Assembly (NCBI RefSeq): GCF_001427585.1
Contig: NZ_LMGY01000012.1
Span: 844,201 to 908,200 of the forward strand
Source: Pseudoxanthomonas sp. Root630
GTDB lineage: Bacteria; Pseudomonadota; Gammaproteobacteria; Xanthomonadales; Xanthomonadaceae
DNA: 64,000 bases
Direction of reading: 5' to 3'
The notes under the pieces: generated by a model
Seen by the model: only the letters and a program-made list of their open reading frames with translations
The model's database searches: none
What the model was told of the DNA's origin: nothing
Position numbers and translations under genes: made by a program
Shown: piece after piece, positions 20,037-29,197 of the stretch
Layout: every line of letters starts with the position of its first letter
Position numbering within the stretch: the stretch's first letter is position 1

Positions 20037-20930
20037 ATGGATACGCCGCGCGCCACCGCCTCCGCGTTCGACCAGCGCGTACTGGACCTGTACGACGACT
20101 ACGTCCATGGTCGCGTCGATCGGCGCGGCTTCCTGTCGGGCGCGGCGCAGTTCGCCGTCGGCGGCACGACGGCGGCCGCGCTGCTCGCCGCATTGGCCCC
20201 GCAGTACGCGTTCGCCGCGCAGGTGGCGGCGGATGATGCGCGCATCACCACGGTCTATCGCACGTTCCCGGCCCCCGAAGGCCATGGCGAAGGTCGCGGC
20301 CTGCTGGCGATGCCGCGCGCGCCGGGACCTCACCCGGTGGTGCTGGTGGTACACGAGAACCGTGGACTGAATCCGTACATCGAGGATGTCGCGCGTCGCC
20401 TTGCCGTGGCGGGTTTCATCGCCTTCGCGCCGGACGCGCTGTATCCGCTCGGCGGGTATCCCGGCAACGACGACACCGGACGGGAGATGCAGGCCACGCT
20501 GGATCGCGCGAAGGTGATGGCCGATCTCGAAGCCGCCGCGCGCTTCGCGGATGCGCTGCCGCGCGGAAACGGCAAGCTCGGCGTGGTCGGTTTCTGCTTC
20601 GGCGGGCTGGTGACCAACGTGTTGGCCGCGCGCTTGCCGGATCTCGTCGATGCCGGCGTGCCGTATTACGGCGGCCCGCCGTCTGCGGAAGAGGCGGCAC
20701 GCATCAGGGCGCCGCTGCTGCTTCAGTTCGCCGCGTTGGACACGCGCGTCAACGCGGGCTGGCCTGCCTACGAGCAACAGTTGAAGGCCGCAGACGTGCC
20801 CTATACGGCCTACCTCTATCCCGACGCCAACCACGGCTTCCACAACGACACCACGCCACGCTATGACGCAGCCGCTGCTGCGCTTTCCTGGCAGCGCACG
20901 CTGGCCTTCTTCGAGCAGCACCTGCGCTGA
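20037..20930 (+). CDS. Dienelactone hydrolase family protein with twin-arginine-like signal
   Basis: 297 residues. The N-terminal RVDRRGFLSGAAQFAVGG (residues 26-43) with a hydrophobic stretch to AFA is a Tat-type signal of the kind found in xanthomonad dienelactone hydrolases. The catalytic Cys187 is in GFCFGG; FAALDTRVN and NHGFHN supply Asp and His, and HENRG the conserved Glu. It probably hydrolyses a lactone or ester in the periplasm. The ATG at 20037 lies 29 bases after the pip stop; the longer ORF upstream is a pip shadow. Confidence 0.9.
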   Translation: MDTPRATASAFDQRVLDLYDDYVHGRVDRRGFLSGAAQFAVGGTTAAALLAALAPQYAFAAQVAADDARITTVYRTFPAPEGHGEGRGLLAMPRAPGPHPVVLVVHENRGLNPYIEDVARRLAVAGFIAFAPDALYPLGGYPGNDDTGREMQATLDRAKVMADLEAAARFADALPRGNGKLGVVGFCFGGLVTNVLAARLPDLVDAGVPYYGGPPSAEEAARIRAPLLLQFAALDTRVNAGWPAYEQQLKAADVPYTAYLYPDANHGFHNDTTPRYDAAAAALSWQRTLAFFEQHLR

Positions 20931-20936
20931 GCGCGG

Positions 20937-21656
20937 CTACGGCGTGGCGCGCTCCGGGGCGGCGACGTCCACCTTCATGCGCCGGTACGCGCGCTGCAGC
21001 CGCACGCTGCCGCCGGGCAGCCGGTCGCCTTCAACGGTGATGTCGATGCGCAGCGCCCCGGAGGCCGCGTCGGGGAGCGCGTAGCGGTAGATCGCGCGAC
21101 GCCCATCGGGGACATCCAGTTGCAGCGCGAGCCGCCCCCCCTCGTCGCGCAGCGTGGCGTGCGTGCCGTCGGCGAGGTCGAGCGTGCCGGACAGTGGCAC
21201 CACCACCACGTCGCGGCCCTCCGAGGTCCCGAACACGACCGCTTCGCGCATCCGCTGCATCACCAGGACCGCATCCTCGGGAGCAGCGAACGCGCCTTGC
21301 GTCGGCAGCAGGCCTTTCAGGCTTGGGCGTCCACCGGCGGGCCGGGCGCCGCCTGGCGGCGGCCCCATCGGGCCGCCCCCACCCGGAGGTGGGCCCATCG
21401 AACCCTCGCCCCCGTTGCCCGGAGGAGGCCCTCCGGCACCGCCGGGGCCCCCGCCAGGCCCACCGCCGCGGCCCGGTCGCGCGCCACGCTCGGGGCGTGC
21501 ACCTGCGGGCATGGCGCGCTCGGCGTCCTGCAACAGTTGCGTGTTGGTCTCCACGTCGGGTTGCCACTCGCCCGAGGGGTCCTGCGGAGTCGCCTGCGCC
21601 AGCGCGGGAGGGGTGGCCGCCATCAAGGCAGCGAGGAAGCAAGAAGTCAGGCGCAC
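20937..21656 (-). CDS. Exported glycine/proline-rich protein of unknown function
   Basis: 239 residues. Cleavable signal peptide (MRLTSCFLAALMAATPPALA), then a low-complexity Gly/Pro/Arg segment (about residues 50-105, for example PPPGGGGPMGPPPGG) and a C-terminal beta-rich domain. The low-complexity part is probably disordered. No family is recognised. It is convergent with the dienelactone hydrolase gene, six bases away. Confidence 0.75.
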   Translation of the reverse strand: MRLTSCFLAALMAATPPALAQATPQDPSGEWQPDVETNTQLLQDAERAMPAGARPERGARPGRGGGPGGGPGGAGGPPPGNGGEGSMGPPPGGGGPMGPPPGGARPAGGRPSLKGLLPTQGAFAAPEDAVLVMQRMREAVVFGTSEGRDVVVVPLSGTLDLADGTHATLRDEGGRLALQLDVPDGRRAIYRYALPDAASGALRIDITVEGDRLPGGSVRLQRAYRRMKVDVAAPERATP

Positions 21657-21856
21657 GTCGTCGGCTCGTGGGGGAACGAGCGCGGAACGCTTGGCAGCGG
21701 CGCGGGATGACGTTGGATCCCCGCGTGTTGCCGGGCATTCAGACGTGGCGGGGCGCGGATGTCCGGTGCCCGTGCGCGGCCACGAACCTCCCGGATGTAC
21801 GCCGACGCTTCGCTGCGCGGACGGCGACAGATCAGCCGCTCCGGGAGGATGTCACG

Positions 21857-22270
21857 ATGATCGCGCACGCCGCGCCGCTGCACGAAACCAGGATCGGGCT
21901 GGAGGATGTCGACATTCCCCGCCTGGGCATGTCGGCCATGCGTTTCATCAAGGCGATCGAACGCGGCCAGCACGAGGTCCTGTGGGAGGCCGCGTCGGAC
22001 ACGATCCGGCACACGATGGGGCGCGAGGCGTTCATCGCGCTGCTGGCGCAACGTCATGGTGCGCTCGGGCATGGCATGGGTCGGCGCTGGGCGGCGGTAC
22101 GCGTCGACCAGCCCGGGCAGCGGCCGCATTGGCAGCCGGGCACGTACGCGGTGCTGGAGTTCTCCGCAGCGTTCGGCGAGGCCGCCACGCCGTATCGCGA
22201 AACGGTGACCCTGCGGCGTGAAGAGGCGGGTGTCTGGCGCCTGGCCGGTTACGCCGTCCGGGCGTGCTGA
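21857..22270 (+). CDS. Small NTF2-like protein, possibly DUF4019-related
   Basis: 137 residues from an ATG with GGGAGGA upstream. It has a helical N-terminus (FIKAIERGQHEVLWEAAS), then alternating strands ending VTLRREEAGVWRLAGYAVR, the shape of NTF2-like stress-associated DUF4019 proteins. No signal peptide. Assignment to DUF4019 is by impression only. It is convergent with the Nudix gene. Confidence 0.6.
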   Translation: MIAHAAPLHETRIGLEDVDIPRLGMSAMRFIKAIERGQHEVLWEAASDTIRHTMGREAFIALLAQRHGALGHGMGRRWAAVRVDQPGQRPHWQPGTYAVLEFSAAFGEAATPYRETVTLRREEAGVWRLAGYAVRAC

Positions 22271-22274
22271 TCGC

Positions 22275-22835
22275 TCATCGCCGCGGCGTGCCGTCGAGGG
22301 TGTGGTCGATCATCCACAGGCCCGCCCACAGCTTCGCATCCAGTTCGTAGCCTTCGGCCATCTTCTGCGCCAGCCACGCGGCGGCGCGCGTGCGCGGGAT
22401 GGCGTGTACGGTGATGTCTTCGTCACCATCGCCGCCGCCGTCGCCCACCTTGCGCAGGCCGGTCGCGCGGACGAAGGCGATCTTCTCGCTGCTGCTGCCG
22501 GACGAGGTGGGGCCGATCATCAGCACCTCGGCGTGCGCGGCGGTCCAGCCGGTTTCCTCTTCGAGTTCCCGGATCGCCGAAACCTCGATGGATTCATCGG
22601 CGTGGATGTCGCCCACCAGGCCGGCGGGCATCTCGATGGTCAGTGCCTGCAGCGGCACGCGGAACTGCTCGACGAACAGCACCTCGTCGTCCGGCGTGAC
22701 TGCAATGATGATCGCCGCGAGCCCGCCCGCGTGCGCACGCTCCACGTATTCCCAGGTGCCGCGGACCATCATCCGCTGGTATTTGCCTTCCCACACCACC
22801 TGCGGCGGCGTACGGCGAACGTCTTTGTTATTCAT
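22275..22835 (-). CDS. Nudix hydrolase (ADP-ribose pyrophosphatase-like)
   Basis: 186 residues. An exact Nudix box is present at residues 75-97 (G-X5-E-X7-REUXEEXGU; the end reads RELEEETGW). The upstream EQFRVPLQALTIEMPAGLV is typical of the ADP-ribose pyrophosphatase NudF branch. It probably cleaves ADP-ribose or another nucleotide sugar. It is divergent from the polysaccharide cluster. Confidence 0.9.
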   Translation of the reverse strand: MNNKDVRRTPPQVVWEGKYQRMMVRGTWEYVERAHAGGLAAIIIAVTPDDEVLFVEQFRVPLQALTIEMPAGLVGDIHADESIEVSAIRELEEETGWTAAHAEVLMIGPTSSGSSSEKIAFVRATGLRKVGDGGGDGDEDITVHAIPRTRAAAWLAQKMAEGYELDAKLWAGLWMIDHTLDGTPRR

Positions 22836-23008
22836 GGTTTCACATTCATTAATGGGGCGCGCGAAAGACATTACCGCACCAGGATGTCCGGCCCGTGCTT
22901 GTTAATGTGATGTGTGGGCTTCCGTAAAGATTGTTACACTCTCACTTCGGGGAGGAACCTCGTCAACACGGGAGTATCGGCCGCCATTGATGGCTGGCCC
23001 GGGGAATC

Positions 23009-25345
23009 ATGTCTTTGCGCGTTTGGCGATCCTCCTGGGTGGCGCCCTTAGGCGTGCGTCTAACCCCCCTTGTCCAACTCGTGGCCCACGTGGGGCCCTC
23101 GGGCGAAGTGGAGTACGAGGCGGAAGGGGATGATCCCCAGTTCCGCGTGGATCCGGAGCTCGGCATCCACGCGTTGGTGCCGGGGTGGTACCTGGTCGAT
23201 ATCGTGGTGAAAGCCGTCGATGGCGACATCCAACGCCCCTGCCTGTATCCCGATTATGGCGGTGGCTGCAGCGAAGCCACCCGCATTCCCCTGCCGCCCC
23301 CCGGTCCCGACGGACGGATCCGCGGCATGGTCGTCATCAGCCGGCCGTTGCGCGCGCTTCGTTTCGACCCCTCGATCCGTCCCGCGCGGTTCAAGGCCGG
23401 GGCCATGGCCTTCCGGCGCATCACGCGCGCTCGCGCGCTGTGGATCCTCCCGCAAGGCGCCGAGGCGTCGCGGGGAGGCGAACCTCCCACCGTCGCCGGG
23501 TTCGCGCGACGTTTGCGCATGTTCCTCGGCGAGGTCCGCGGGCAGGGCCTGAGCGCCGCCGTCGATGACCTCGTCCATCGCTATTACGGCGCTTCGCGGC
23601 ATGCGTCCGGTGGCTATCCGTTGTGGCTCGATCATTTCGACCCGCTGAAAGGGGCAGGGCTCGAGCGCGCGCGCGTTCAGGCCGGTCAGTACGCCAATGG
23701 TCCGCTGATTTCGGTGGTGCTTCCCGTTTACGACACGCCGCTGCCTTTCCTGCGCCGCTGCATCGACAGCGTGAGGGAACAGACGTACCAGAACTGGGAG
23801 CTTTGCATCGCGGACGATGCGTCCCCCGATCCCAGGATCGAGGAGTGCCTGCGCGCGTATGCGCACGAAGATGTTCGGATCAAGGTGGTCGTGCGCGAGC
23901 AGAACGGCCATATCAGCCTGGCCACGAACAGCGCATTGGCCATGGTCACCGGCAGCCACGTCGCGTTCCTCGACCACGACGACGAGCTCAGTCCGGACGC
24001 GTTGCACCAGGTGGTGCTCGCGCTGGCCGAACACCCGCAAGCGCGGCTGCTGTACAGCGACGAAGACAAGATCGACGCGATGGGGCATCGTTTCCAGCCG
24101 CACTTCAAGCCTGGCTGGAACCCCGAACTGCTCCGTTCCCAGAATTACATCTGCCACCTGATGGTGGTGGAGACCAATCTGCTGGCGCAGGTCGGGGTGT
24201 TGCGCACGGGGTTCGAAGGCTCGCAGGACCACGACCTGGTCCTCAGGTGCACCGAAGTGCTCGCGCCCGAGCAGATCTGCCACATCCCCCGCGTGCTGTA
24301 TCACTGGCGTGCCATCGAAGGGTCCACTGCGCTCGGGGGCGAACAGAAGAGTTACGCGTCGGAAGCCGGCAGGCGCGCCGTCAGCGAACACCTGCAGCGC
24401 ATCCGGCGTGCGGGCGAGGTGGAGATCGTGTCCCCCGGCTGCTATCGCACCCGGTTGGCGCTGCCTGCCTCCGCGCCGAAGGTCAGCGTGATCATCCCCA
24501 CCCGCGATCGCGCCGACCTGCTGTCCATCTGCGTGCGGAGCGTCCTCGAGAAAACGGAGTATCCGGACTTCGATATCGTCGTGGTGGACAACGGCAGCCT
24601 GGATCCCGACGCCCGCCTGCTGTTGAAGGAACTGCGCAAGACGCCGCGTGTCCAGGTGCTGGATTATCCGATCCCGTTCAATTTCTCGGCGATCGTCAAC
24701 CATGGCGTCCGGCAAGCCAGCGGTGACGTGCTGTGCCTGCTGAACAATGACACCGAAGTCATCAATCCGTCCTGGCTGCACGAACTGGCGGCGCGCGCCA
24801 TGCAGCGCGATGCCGGTGCGATCGGCGCGATGCTGTACTACCCCGACGACACCATCCAGCACGCGGGCGTCGTCCTGGGGCTGGGCGGCGTCGCGGGCCA
24901 CATCCATACGCGCATGGGGCGCGGCGCACCGGGGTACATGGCGCGGGCCTGGGTGGCGCAGAACATGAGTGCGGTGACCGCAGCCTGCCTGGTCGTCAGG
25001 AAAAGCGTCTTCGAGGAAGTGGGTGGCTTCGACGAGGCTCTCCCCGTGGCCTTCAACGACATCGACTTCTGCCTGCGCGTGCTCCAGGCGGGCTACCGCA
25101 ACGTGTGGACGCCGTACGCCGAGCTCTACCACCACGAATCGGCGAGCCGCGGCAACGAGGATTCACCCGATAAGCAGGCGCGCTTCGCCGCCGAAGTGCA
25201 CGCCATGAAATGGCGCTGGGGCGACGCGCTGCACGACGACCCGGCCTACAACCCCAACCTCACGCTGGACCAGGGCGATTACGGTCTGGCGTTTCCGCCG
25301 CGCTCGCCGAAGTTGCGTGTCGCGGGCATCCCCACCCGACATTGA
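23009..25345 (+). CDS. Two-domain family 2 glycosyltransferase with N-terminal accessory domain
   Basis: 778 residues. About 110 N-terminal residues form a beta-rich module (with HALVPGWYLVDIVVKA) that I cannot name. GT2 domain 1 begins at SVVLPVYDTPLPFLRRCIDS near residue 233 with FLDHDDELSPD near 322. GT2 domain 2 begins at VSVIIPTRDRADLL near 491 with LLNNDTEVINPSWL near 580 and a C-terminal FNDIDFCLRV. Bimodal enzymes of this kind build O-antigen repeats. It is the first gene of the polysaccharide locus and its stop overlaps the next ATG (TGATG). Confidence 0.92.
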   Translation: MSLRVWRSSWVAPLGVRLTPLVQLVAHVGPSGEVEYEAEGDDPQFRVDPELGIHALVPGWYLVDIVVKAVDGDIQRPCLYPDYGGGCSEATRIPLPPPGPDGRIRGMVVISRPLRALRFDPSIRPARFKAGAMAFRRITRARALWILPQGAEASRGGEPPTVAGFARRLRMFLGEVRGQGLSAAVDDLVHRYYGASRHASGGYPLWLDHFDPLKGAGLERARVQAGQYANGPLISVVLPVYDTPLPFLRRCIDSVREQTYQNWELCIADDASPDPRIEECLRAYAHEDVRIKVVVREQNGHISLATNSALAMVTGSHVAFLDHDDELSPDALHQVVLALAEHPQARLLYSDEDKIDAMGHRFQPHFKPGWNPELLRSQNYICHLMVVETNLLAQVGVLRTGFEGSQDHDLVLRCTEVLAPEQICHIPRVLYHWRAIEGSTALGGEQKSYASEAGRRAVSEHLQRIRRAGEVEIVSPGCYRTRLALPASAPKVSVIIPTRDRADLLSICVRSVLEKTEYPDFDIVVVDNGSLDPDARLLLKELRKTPRVQVLDYPIPFNFSAIVNHGVRQASGDVLCLLNNDTEVINPSWLHELAARAMQRDAGAIGAMLYYPDDTIQHAGVVLGLGGVAGHIHTRMGRGAPGYMARAWVAQNMSAVTAACLVVRKSVFEEVGGFDEALPVAFNDIDFCLRVLQAGYRNVWTPYAELYHHESASRGNEDSPDKQARFAAEVHAMKWRWGDALHDDPAYNPNLTLDQGDYGLAFPPRSPKLRVAGIPTRH

Positions 25346-26160
25346 TGTCCCAGGCAATCCGAACGATGAGTCTCCTTTTCCGGCATCTCGCCGAAAGCTT
25401 CCGAAAGCCCGACCACTGGCTCTACGCGAGCTGGCTGGATGTGATCACCAAGTATCGAAAGAACGCGCTCGGGCTGTTCTGGGTCTTCTTCCCGCCGATC
25501 GTCTACATCTGGGGCCTGGGCCTGTTCTTCCGTGCGATTCGCGGCGGGGCGCCCGACGAGGCGGGGTTCCTCGCGCACATGGGGTTCGGCTTCATCCTGT
25601 TCCGGTTAATGTCGACGGTCGTCATGGAAGCGGGCGGCAGTTTCGGTTCGTACCTTCCGTACATCCACGAGGGCCACCTGCGCCTGACCGACTACGTGCT
25701 GAGGCCGCTCGCGCGCTCGGCGATCTATTTCCTGTTTGCGGTTCCGCTGCTGGTGATCGTCCTGGTGGGGGATGCCCCGATTCTCCCGATCGGTGTCTTG
25801 TGGGCATCGCTCGGCCTGCTCGTCGTCCTGGTCAACCTGTTTCTCTATGGCACGATGCTGGCGTTCGTCGGTGCACGGTTCCCCGACGTGAACCAGTTCT
25901 TCAGCAGCGTGATGCTGGCCATGTTCCTGATCACGCCCATCGTATGGTTCGCCAAAGACGCGCCCGTTGACACCATGCACGGCATGCTCATGCGCGCAAA
26001 CCCGTTCCATCACATGCTGGCGGTCGTCCGCGGCCCCGTGCTGGGCGAAACGATCGAGCCGTTGACCTACACCTACCTGGGCGCGATGACGCTCATCGGC
26101 CTTGTGCTGGCGGCCGTCATATACGGACGGCTGGCCAAGCGCATGCCGGCGTGGCTGTGA
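25345..26160 (+). CDS. wzm: Polysaccharide ABC transporter permease (Wzm-like)
   Basis: 271 residues with about six membrane spans, starting YASWLDVITKYRKNALGLFWVFFPP, the typical beginning of ABC-2 polysaccharide exporters, and containing RFPDVNQFFSSVMLAMFLITPI near the C-terminus. With the ATPase that follows 10 bases later it should form the inner-membrane channel that exports an undecaprenyl-linked glycan. The ATG at 25345 is coupled to the upstream glycosyltransferase; a second ATG at 25366 is possible. Confidence 0.9.
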   Translation: MSQAIRTMSLLFRHLAESFRKPDHWLYASWLDVITKYRKNALGLFWVFFPPIVYIWGLGLFFRAIRGGAPDEAGFLAHMGFGFILFRLMSTVVMEAGGSFGSYLPYIHEGHLRLTDYVLRPLARSAIYFLFAVPLLVIVLVGDAPILPIGVLWASLGLLVVLVNLFLYGTMLAFVGARFPDVNQFFSSVMLAMFLITPIVWFAKDAPVDTMHGMLMRANPFHHMLAVVRGPVLGETIEPLTYTYLGAMTLIGLVLAAVIYGRLAKRMPAWL

Positions 26161-26170
26161 GGAGCGCGCC

Positions 26171-27301
26171 ATGAATGCAATGCTGCGTGCCTACAACGTA
26201 TCGCTCGAACTGCCGACGGAAGTCCACAAGACCGGCCGCAAGGGCTACAGCGACCTGCTGGCCACCCTGTCGGGCTCCGTGCGCTACCGGACGACGATCC
26301 TCTCGGGCATCAATTTCGAAGCCGTGGACGGCGACCGCATCGGCATCATGGGGCTGAATGGTGCCGGCAAGACGACGTTGCTGAGGGTCCTCAACGGCGC
26401 GTACGCGCCGACGGCGGGCGTCCTCCGCGTGGAGGGTTCGCGACAGTCGCTGTTGAATCCGTTGCTCGGTTTCGCCGACTACGCGTCCGTCGCGGAGAAC
26501 ATTTTCCTGCGCGGCACGGCCATGGGCCTGCGCTACCGCCAGCTGAAGGCGATAGCGGTGGATGTGCTCGAGTTCGCGGGCCTGACCGATCGCGCGGAAT
26601 TTCCGCTGTATACCCTGTCCAGTGGGCAGCGCATGCGCCTGGGCTTCGCGATCACCACCGCCGTGCAGCCCGATATCCTGTTGATGGACGAGTGGTTGTC
26701 CACCGGCGATGCGGCCTTCGTCGCGCGGGCGCGCAAGCGCATGCAGGATCGGTTCGAAGGCAGCCGTATCGTGATCCTCGCCAGCCACAGCACCAGCCTG
26801 TTGCGGGATACGTGCAACAAGGCACTCGTGCTGGACAAGGGGCGCATGCACTTCTTCGGCGACACGGCAGATGCCCTTGAAGCGTATCGCGACATCGTTT
26901 CGCAGGCCTCGTCGGAAGAGCGGGATGCCGCGATGACGTCCGACCCCGTGCTGTTCGGCAACACACAAGGCGTGGTGGAGCGTATCCGGGCCACCCAGGA
27001 CAGCCTGGAAGTGGTCGGCTGGGCCATGGACGACCGGGGGCGCGAGGCGTCGGTCGTCTGCCTGGAGTTTGCCGGCGGGAAGCACCTGGTGGAATCGTTC
27101 GAGCGCGTGCAAAGAGACGATGTCAACGACTACATCGGCAAGCGGACCGGCAAGTACGGCTTCCGCTTGTCGCTTGCACTGGAACAGCCCGTCGTCGCGC
27201 GCGAAGTCGTGGATCAGTTGCAGGTGCGCGTGGGGCGCAATGTGTCGCGGTTGGGCACCCCTCTGTCGCTCGTGCGCGCCAGCGTCATCGAAACGGAATA
27301 A
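26171..27301 (+). CDS. wzt: Polysaccharide ABC transporter ATPase (Wzt-like) with C-terminal GW domain
   Basis: 376 residues. Walker A GLNGAGKTT near residue 60, ABC signature LSSGQ near 150 and Walker B ILLMDEW near 171. After the ATPase domain (to about 250) comes a 110-residue C-terminal domain with SLEVVGWAMDD and RVQRDDVNDYIG. C-terminal domains of Wzt proteins recognise the finished glycan end. Here the domain does not look like the usual Wzt_C but resembles two modules in the next gene product, which suggests a shared carbohydrate- or partner-binding role (inference). Confidence 0.9.
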   Translation: MNAMLRAYNVSLELPTEVHKTGRKGYSDLLATLSGSVRYRTTILSGINFEAVDGDRIGIMGLNGAGKTTLLRVLNGAYAPTAGVLRVEGSRQSLLNPLLGFADYASVAENIFLRGTAMGLRYRQLKAIAVDVLEFAGLTDRAEFPLYTLSSGQRMRLGFAITTAVQPDILLMDEWLSTGDAAFVARARKRMQDRFEGSRIVILASHSTSLLRDTCNKALVLDKGRMHFFGDTADALEAYRDIVSQASSEERDAAMTSDPVLFGNTQGVVERIRATQDSLEVVGWAMDDRGREASVVCLEFAGGKHLVESFERVQRDDVNDYIGKRTGKYGFRLSLALEQPVVAREVVDQLQVRVGRNVSRLGTPLSLVRASVIETE

Positions 27302-27355
27302 GCGTGGGGAGGCGTCGCCTCCCTGGTTCAGTCAACGGAGCACACAGCCATCGCT

Positions 27356-29197
27356 ATGAAGAATCTGTTGGGAAAAATAGCCCAGCCGTCCAAAGCCCAC
27401 GGCAGGCCGGACGAGGGTGGTATCGAACTCCAGAAGACGCCGTTGGAGCTGCCCGACGTTTCGGGTGGCACGCCGTGCCGCGTCAAGGTGGATGTCGCCG
27501 TGCGGTTGGGCGACAAGGTGCTGGTGGGTGGCTGGAGCACCGGCCCGTTGAAGCTCGCGCTGCAGGCCGACGGAGCGCCGATCGCCACGACCGAAACGCG
27601 CTTCGTCCGCGCCGACGTCGTGGCCCATCTCAACTTGCCGAAGGAAACCCAGACCGGCTTCGTCCTGATGGCGGAGGCGACCCCGGGCAAGGCGGTCGCG
27701 TTCTCCTGGGGGGCCGGAAAGAACAGGCGCGGCGAACAGGAGCTCGTGCTCAAGCCCGCGAGCGAACTGACCGACGATGATTCCGGGCTGCTCGGCCCCG
27801 CCGCCAGTCTGCTCACGCGGCAGATGGCGCCGCATACGCCGGAATGGCGGGAAGCGATCACGCGTTTCCCGGTGGCCGCGAAGGAATGCGCGGATGCGAA
27901 GTCGTACATCGAGGCCGCGCATGTCATCCGTGGCACCCGGCACATCATCGTGGTGGGCTGGCTGGTGGCCCGTCCCGGCATGCAGGTATGGGGTGAGGAT
28001 GACCAGGGCAATACCTATCCCCTGGAATCCAGTTACCGGCTGGTCCGCAACGACGTGCACCAGCTGTTCGGCGCGCTGTTCGGTGCGTCGGCACGCCGTT
28101 CGGGCTTCATCTTCCATGCGCCCGCGACGGGAACACCCACCACGTTCCATATCAAGGCGCTCTCGGAGGACGGCGTACACCTGTTGGCCGAGGCCGCATT
28201 GGCGCCGTTGAGCGAGGATCCGGTGACGTTCGCGCGCTGGCTGTTCGGCGTCGGTGCGGGCGACGAGGAATGGACGCGGCGCGTCGGCGAACTGGACGCG
28301 CCGCTGCTGTCGGGCATGATCGAACGCGCGCGCGCGCAGTGGGACGACTATCCCGTCACCGCGCGAGTGTGCGGCAAGCCGCTGGACGCGCCGGAGGTCA
28401 GCATCGTGGTGCCGTTGTACGGGCGCGTCGATTTCGTCGAGAGCCAGATGCTGGCGTGGGTGCGGGATCCGTGGATCCGCGAACACGCGCAGTTGATCTA
28501 CGTCCTGGATGATCCCAACCTTGTGGCCGGGTTCCGCCCGTTGGCGGAAGAGTTGTACTCCCTGTATCGCGTGCCGTTCATGTGGGTGTGGGGCGGCGTC
28601 AATCGCGGCTTCTCCGGAGCCAACAACCTGGGCGCGCAGTACGCAACGGGCCGTCACTTGCTGTTCCTCAACAGCGATGTCTTTCCGCGCGGGCCGGGCT
28701 GGCTCAAGTGTCTGGTGGAGGTGCTGGAGGCGCGTGCGGACGTGGGCGCAGTCGGGCCCCGGCTGCTGTTCGCCGATGGCGGCATCCAGCATGCGGGCAT
28801 GCGCTTCATCTGGCTGCCCGAGCACGATGTCTATGTCAATGAGCATCCGATGATGGGGCTGGATCCCGCCCTGGATCGGCGGACGGGTGTCGTCGATGTC
28901 CCGGCGGTCACGGGTGCGTGTGTCCTGGTGAGGCGGGAGGACTTCGATCGCATCGGCGGGTGGGACACGGGCTACCTGATCGGCGACTTCGAGGACTCGG
29001 ACTTCTGCCTGAAGCTGCGTGCCGAAGGACTGTCGTCCGTATACCTGCCGGAGATCGAACTGATCCATCTGGAGCGGCAGTCGATGACGGCGCTGGGTAC
29101 CGAGGATTTCCGCAGCAAGGTCACGCTGTGGAATGCGCTGCGCCACCAGGCGCGCTGGCGGACGCTCATCGAATCGTCGATGGGGGCTGCCGAATGA
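27356..29197 (+). CDS. Family 2 glycosyltransferase with two N-terminal GW accessory domains
   Basis: 613 residues. Two related modules precede the enzyme: about residues 40-130 (KVLVGGWSTG and RFVRADVVAHL) and 185-285 (HIIVVGWLVARP and RLVRNDVHQLF). The GT2 domain starts at VSIVVPLYGRVDF near 346, with LFLNSDVFPRGPGWL near 435 as the metal-binding region and FEDSDFCLKL at the C-terminal side. It resembles the rhamnosyl/mannosyl transferases of O-antigen clusters; donor and acceptor unknown. The stop overlaps the next ATG (ATGA). Confidence 0.9.
   Translation: MKNLLGKIAQPSKAHGRPDEGGIELQKTPLELPDVSGGTPCRVKVDVAVRLGDKVLVGGWSTGPLKLALQADGAPIATTETRFVRADVVAHLNLPKETQTGFVLMAEATPGKAVAFSWGAGKNRRGEQELVLKPASELTDDDSGLLGPAASLLTRQMAPHTPEWREAITRFPVAAKECADAKSYIEAAHVIRGTRHIIVVGWLVARPGMQVWGEDDQGNTYPLESSYRLVRNDVHQLFGALFGASARRSGFIFHAPATGTPTTFHIKALSEDGVHLLAEAALAPLSEDPVTFARWLFGVGAGDEEWTRRVGELDAPLLSGMIERARAQWDDYPVTARVCGKPLDAPEVSIVVPLYGRVDFVESQMLAWVRDPWIREHAQLIYVLDDPNLVAGFRPLAEELYSLYRVPFMWVWGGVNRGFSGANNLGAQYATGRHLLFLNSDVFPRGPGWLKCLVEVLEARADVGAVGPRLLFADGGIQHAGMRFIWLPEHDVYVNEHPMMGLDPALDRRTGVVDVPAVTGACVLVRREDFDRIGGWDTGYLIGDFEDSDFCLKLRAEGLSSVYLPEIELIHLERQSMTALGTEDFRSKVTLWNALRHQARWRTLIESSMGAAE

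Noticed and set aside
17914-20193. Minus-strand open frame of 759 codons
   Set aside because: Antisense to prmC and the iminopeptidase gene, both complete and motif-bearing.
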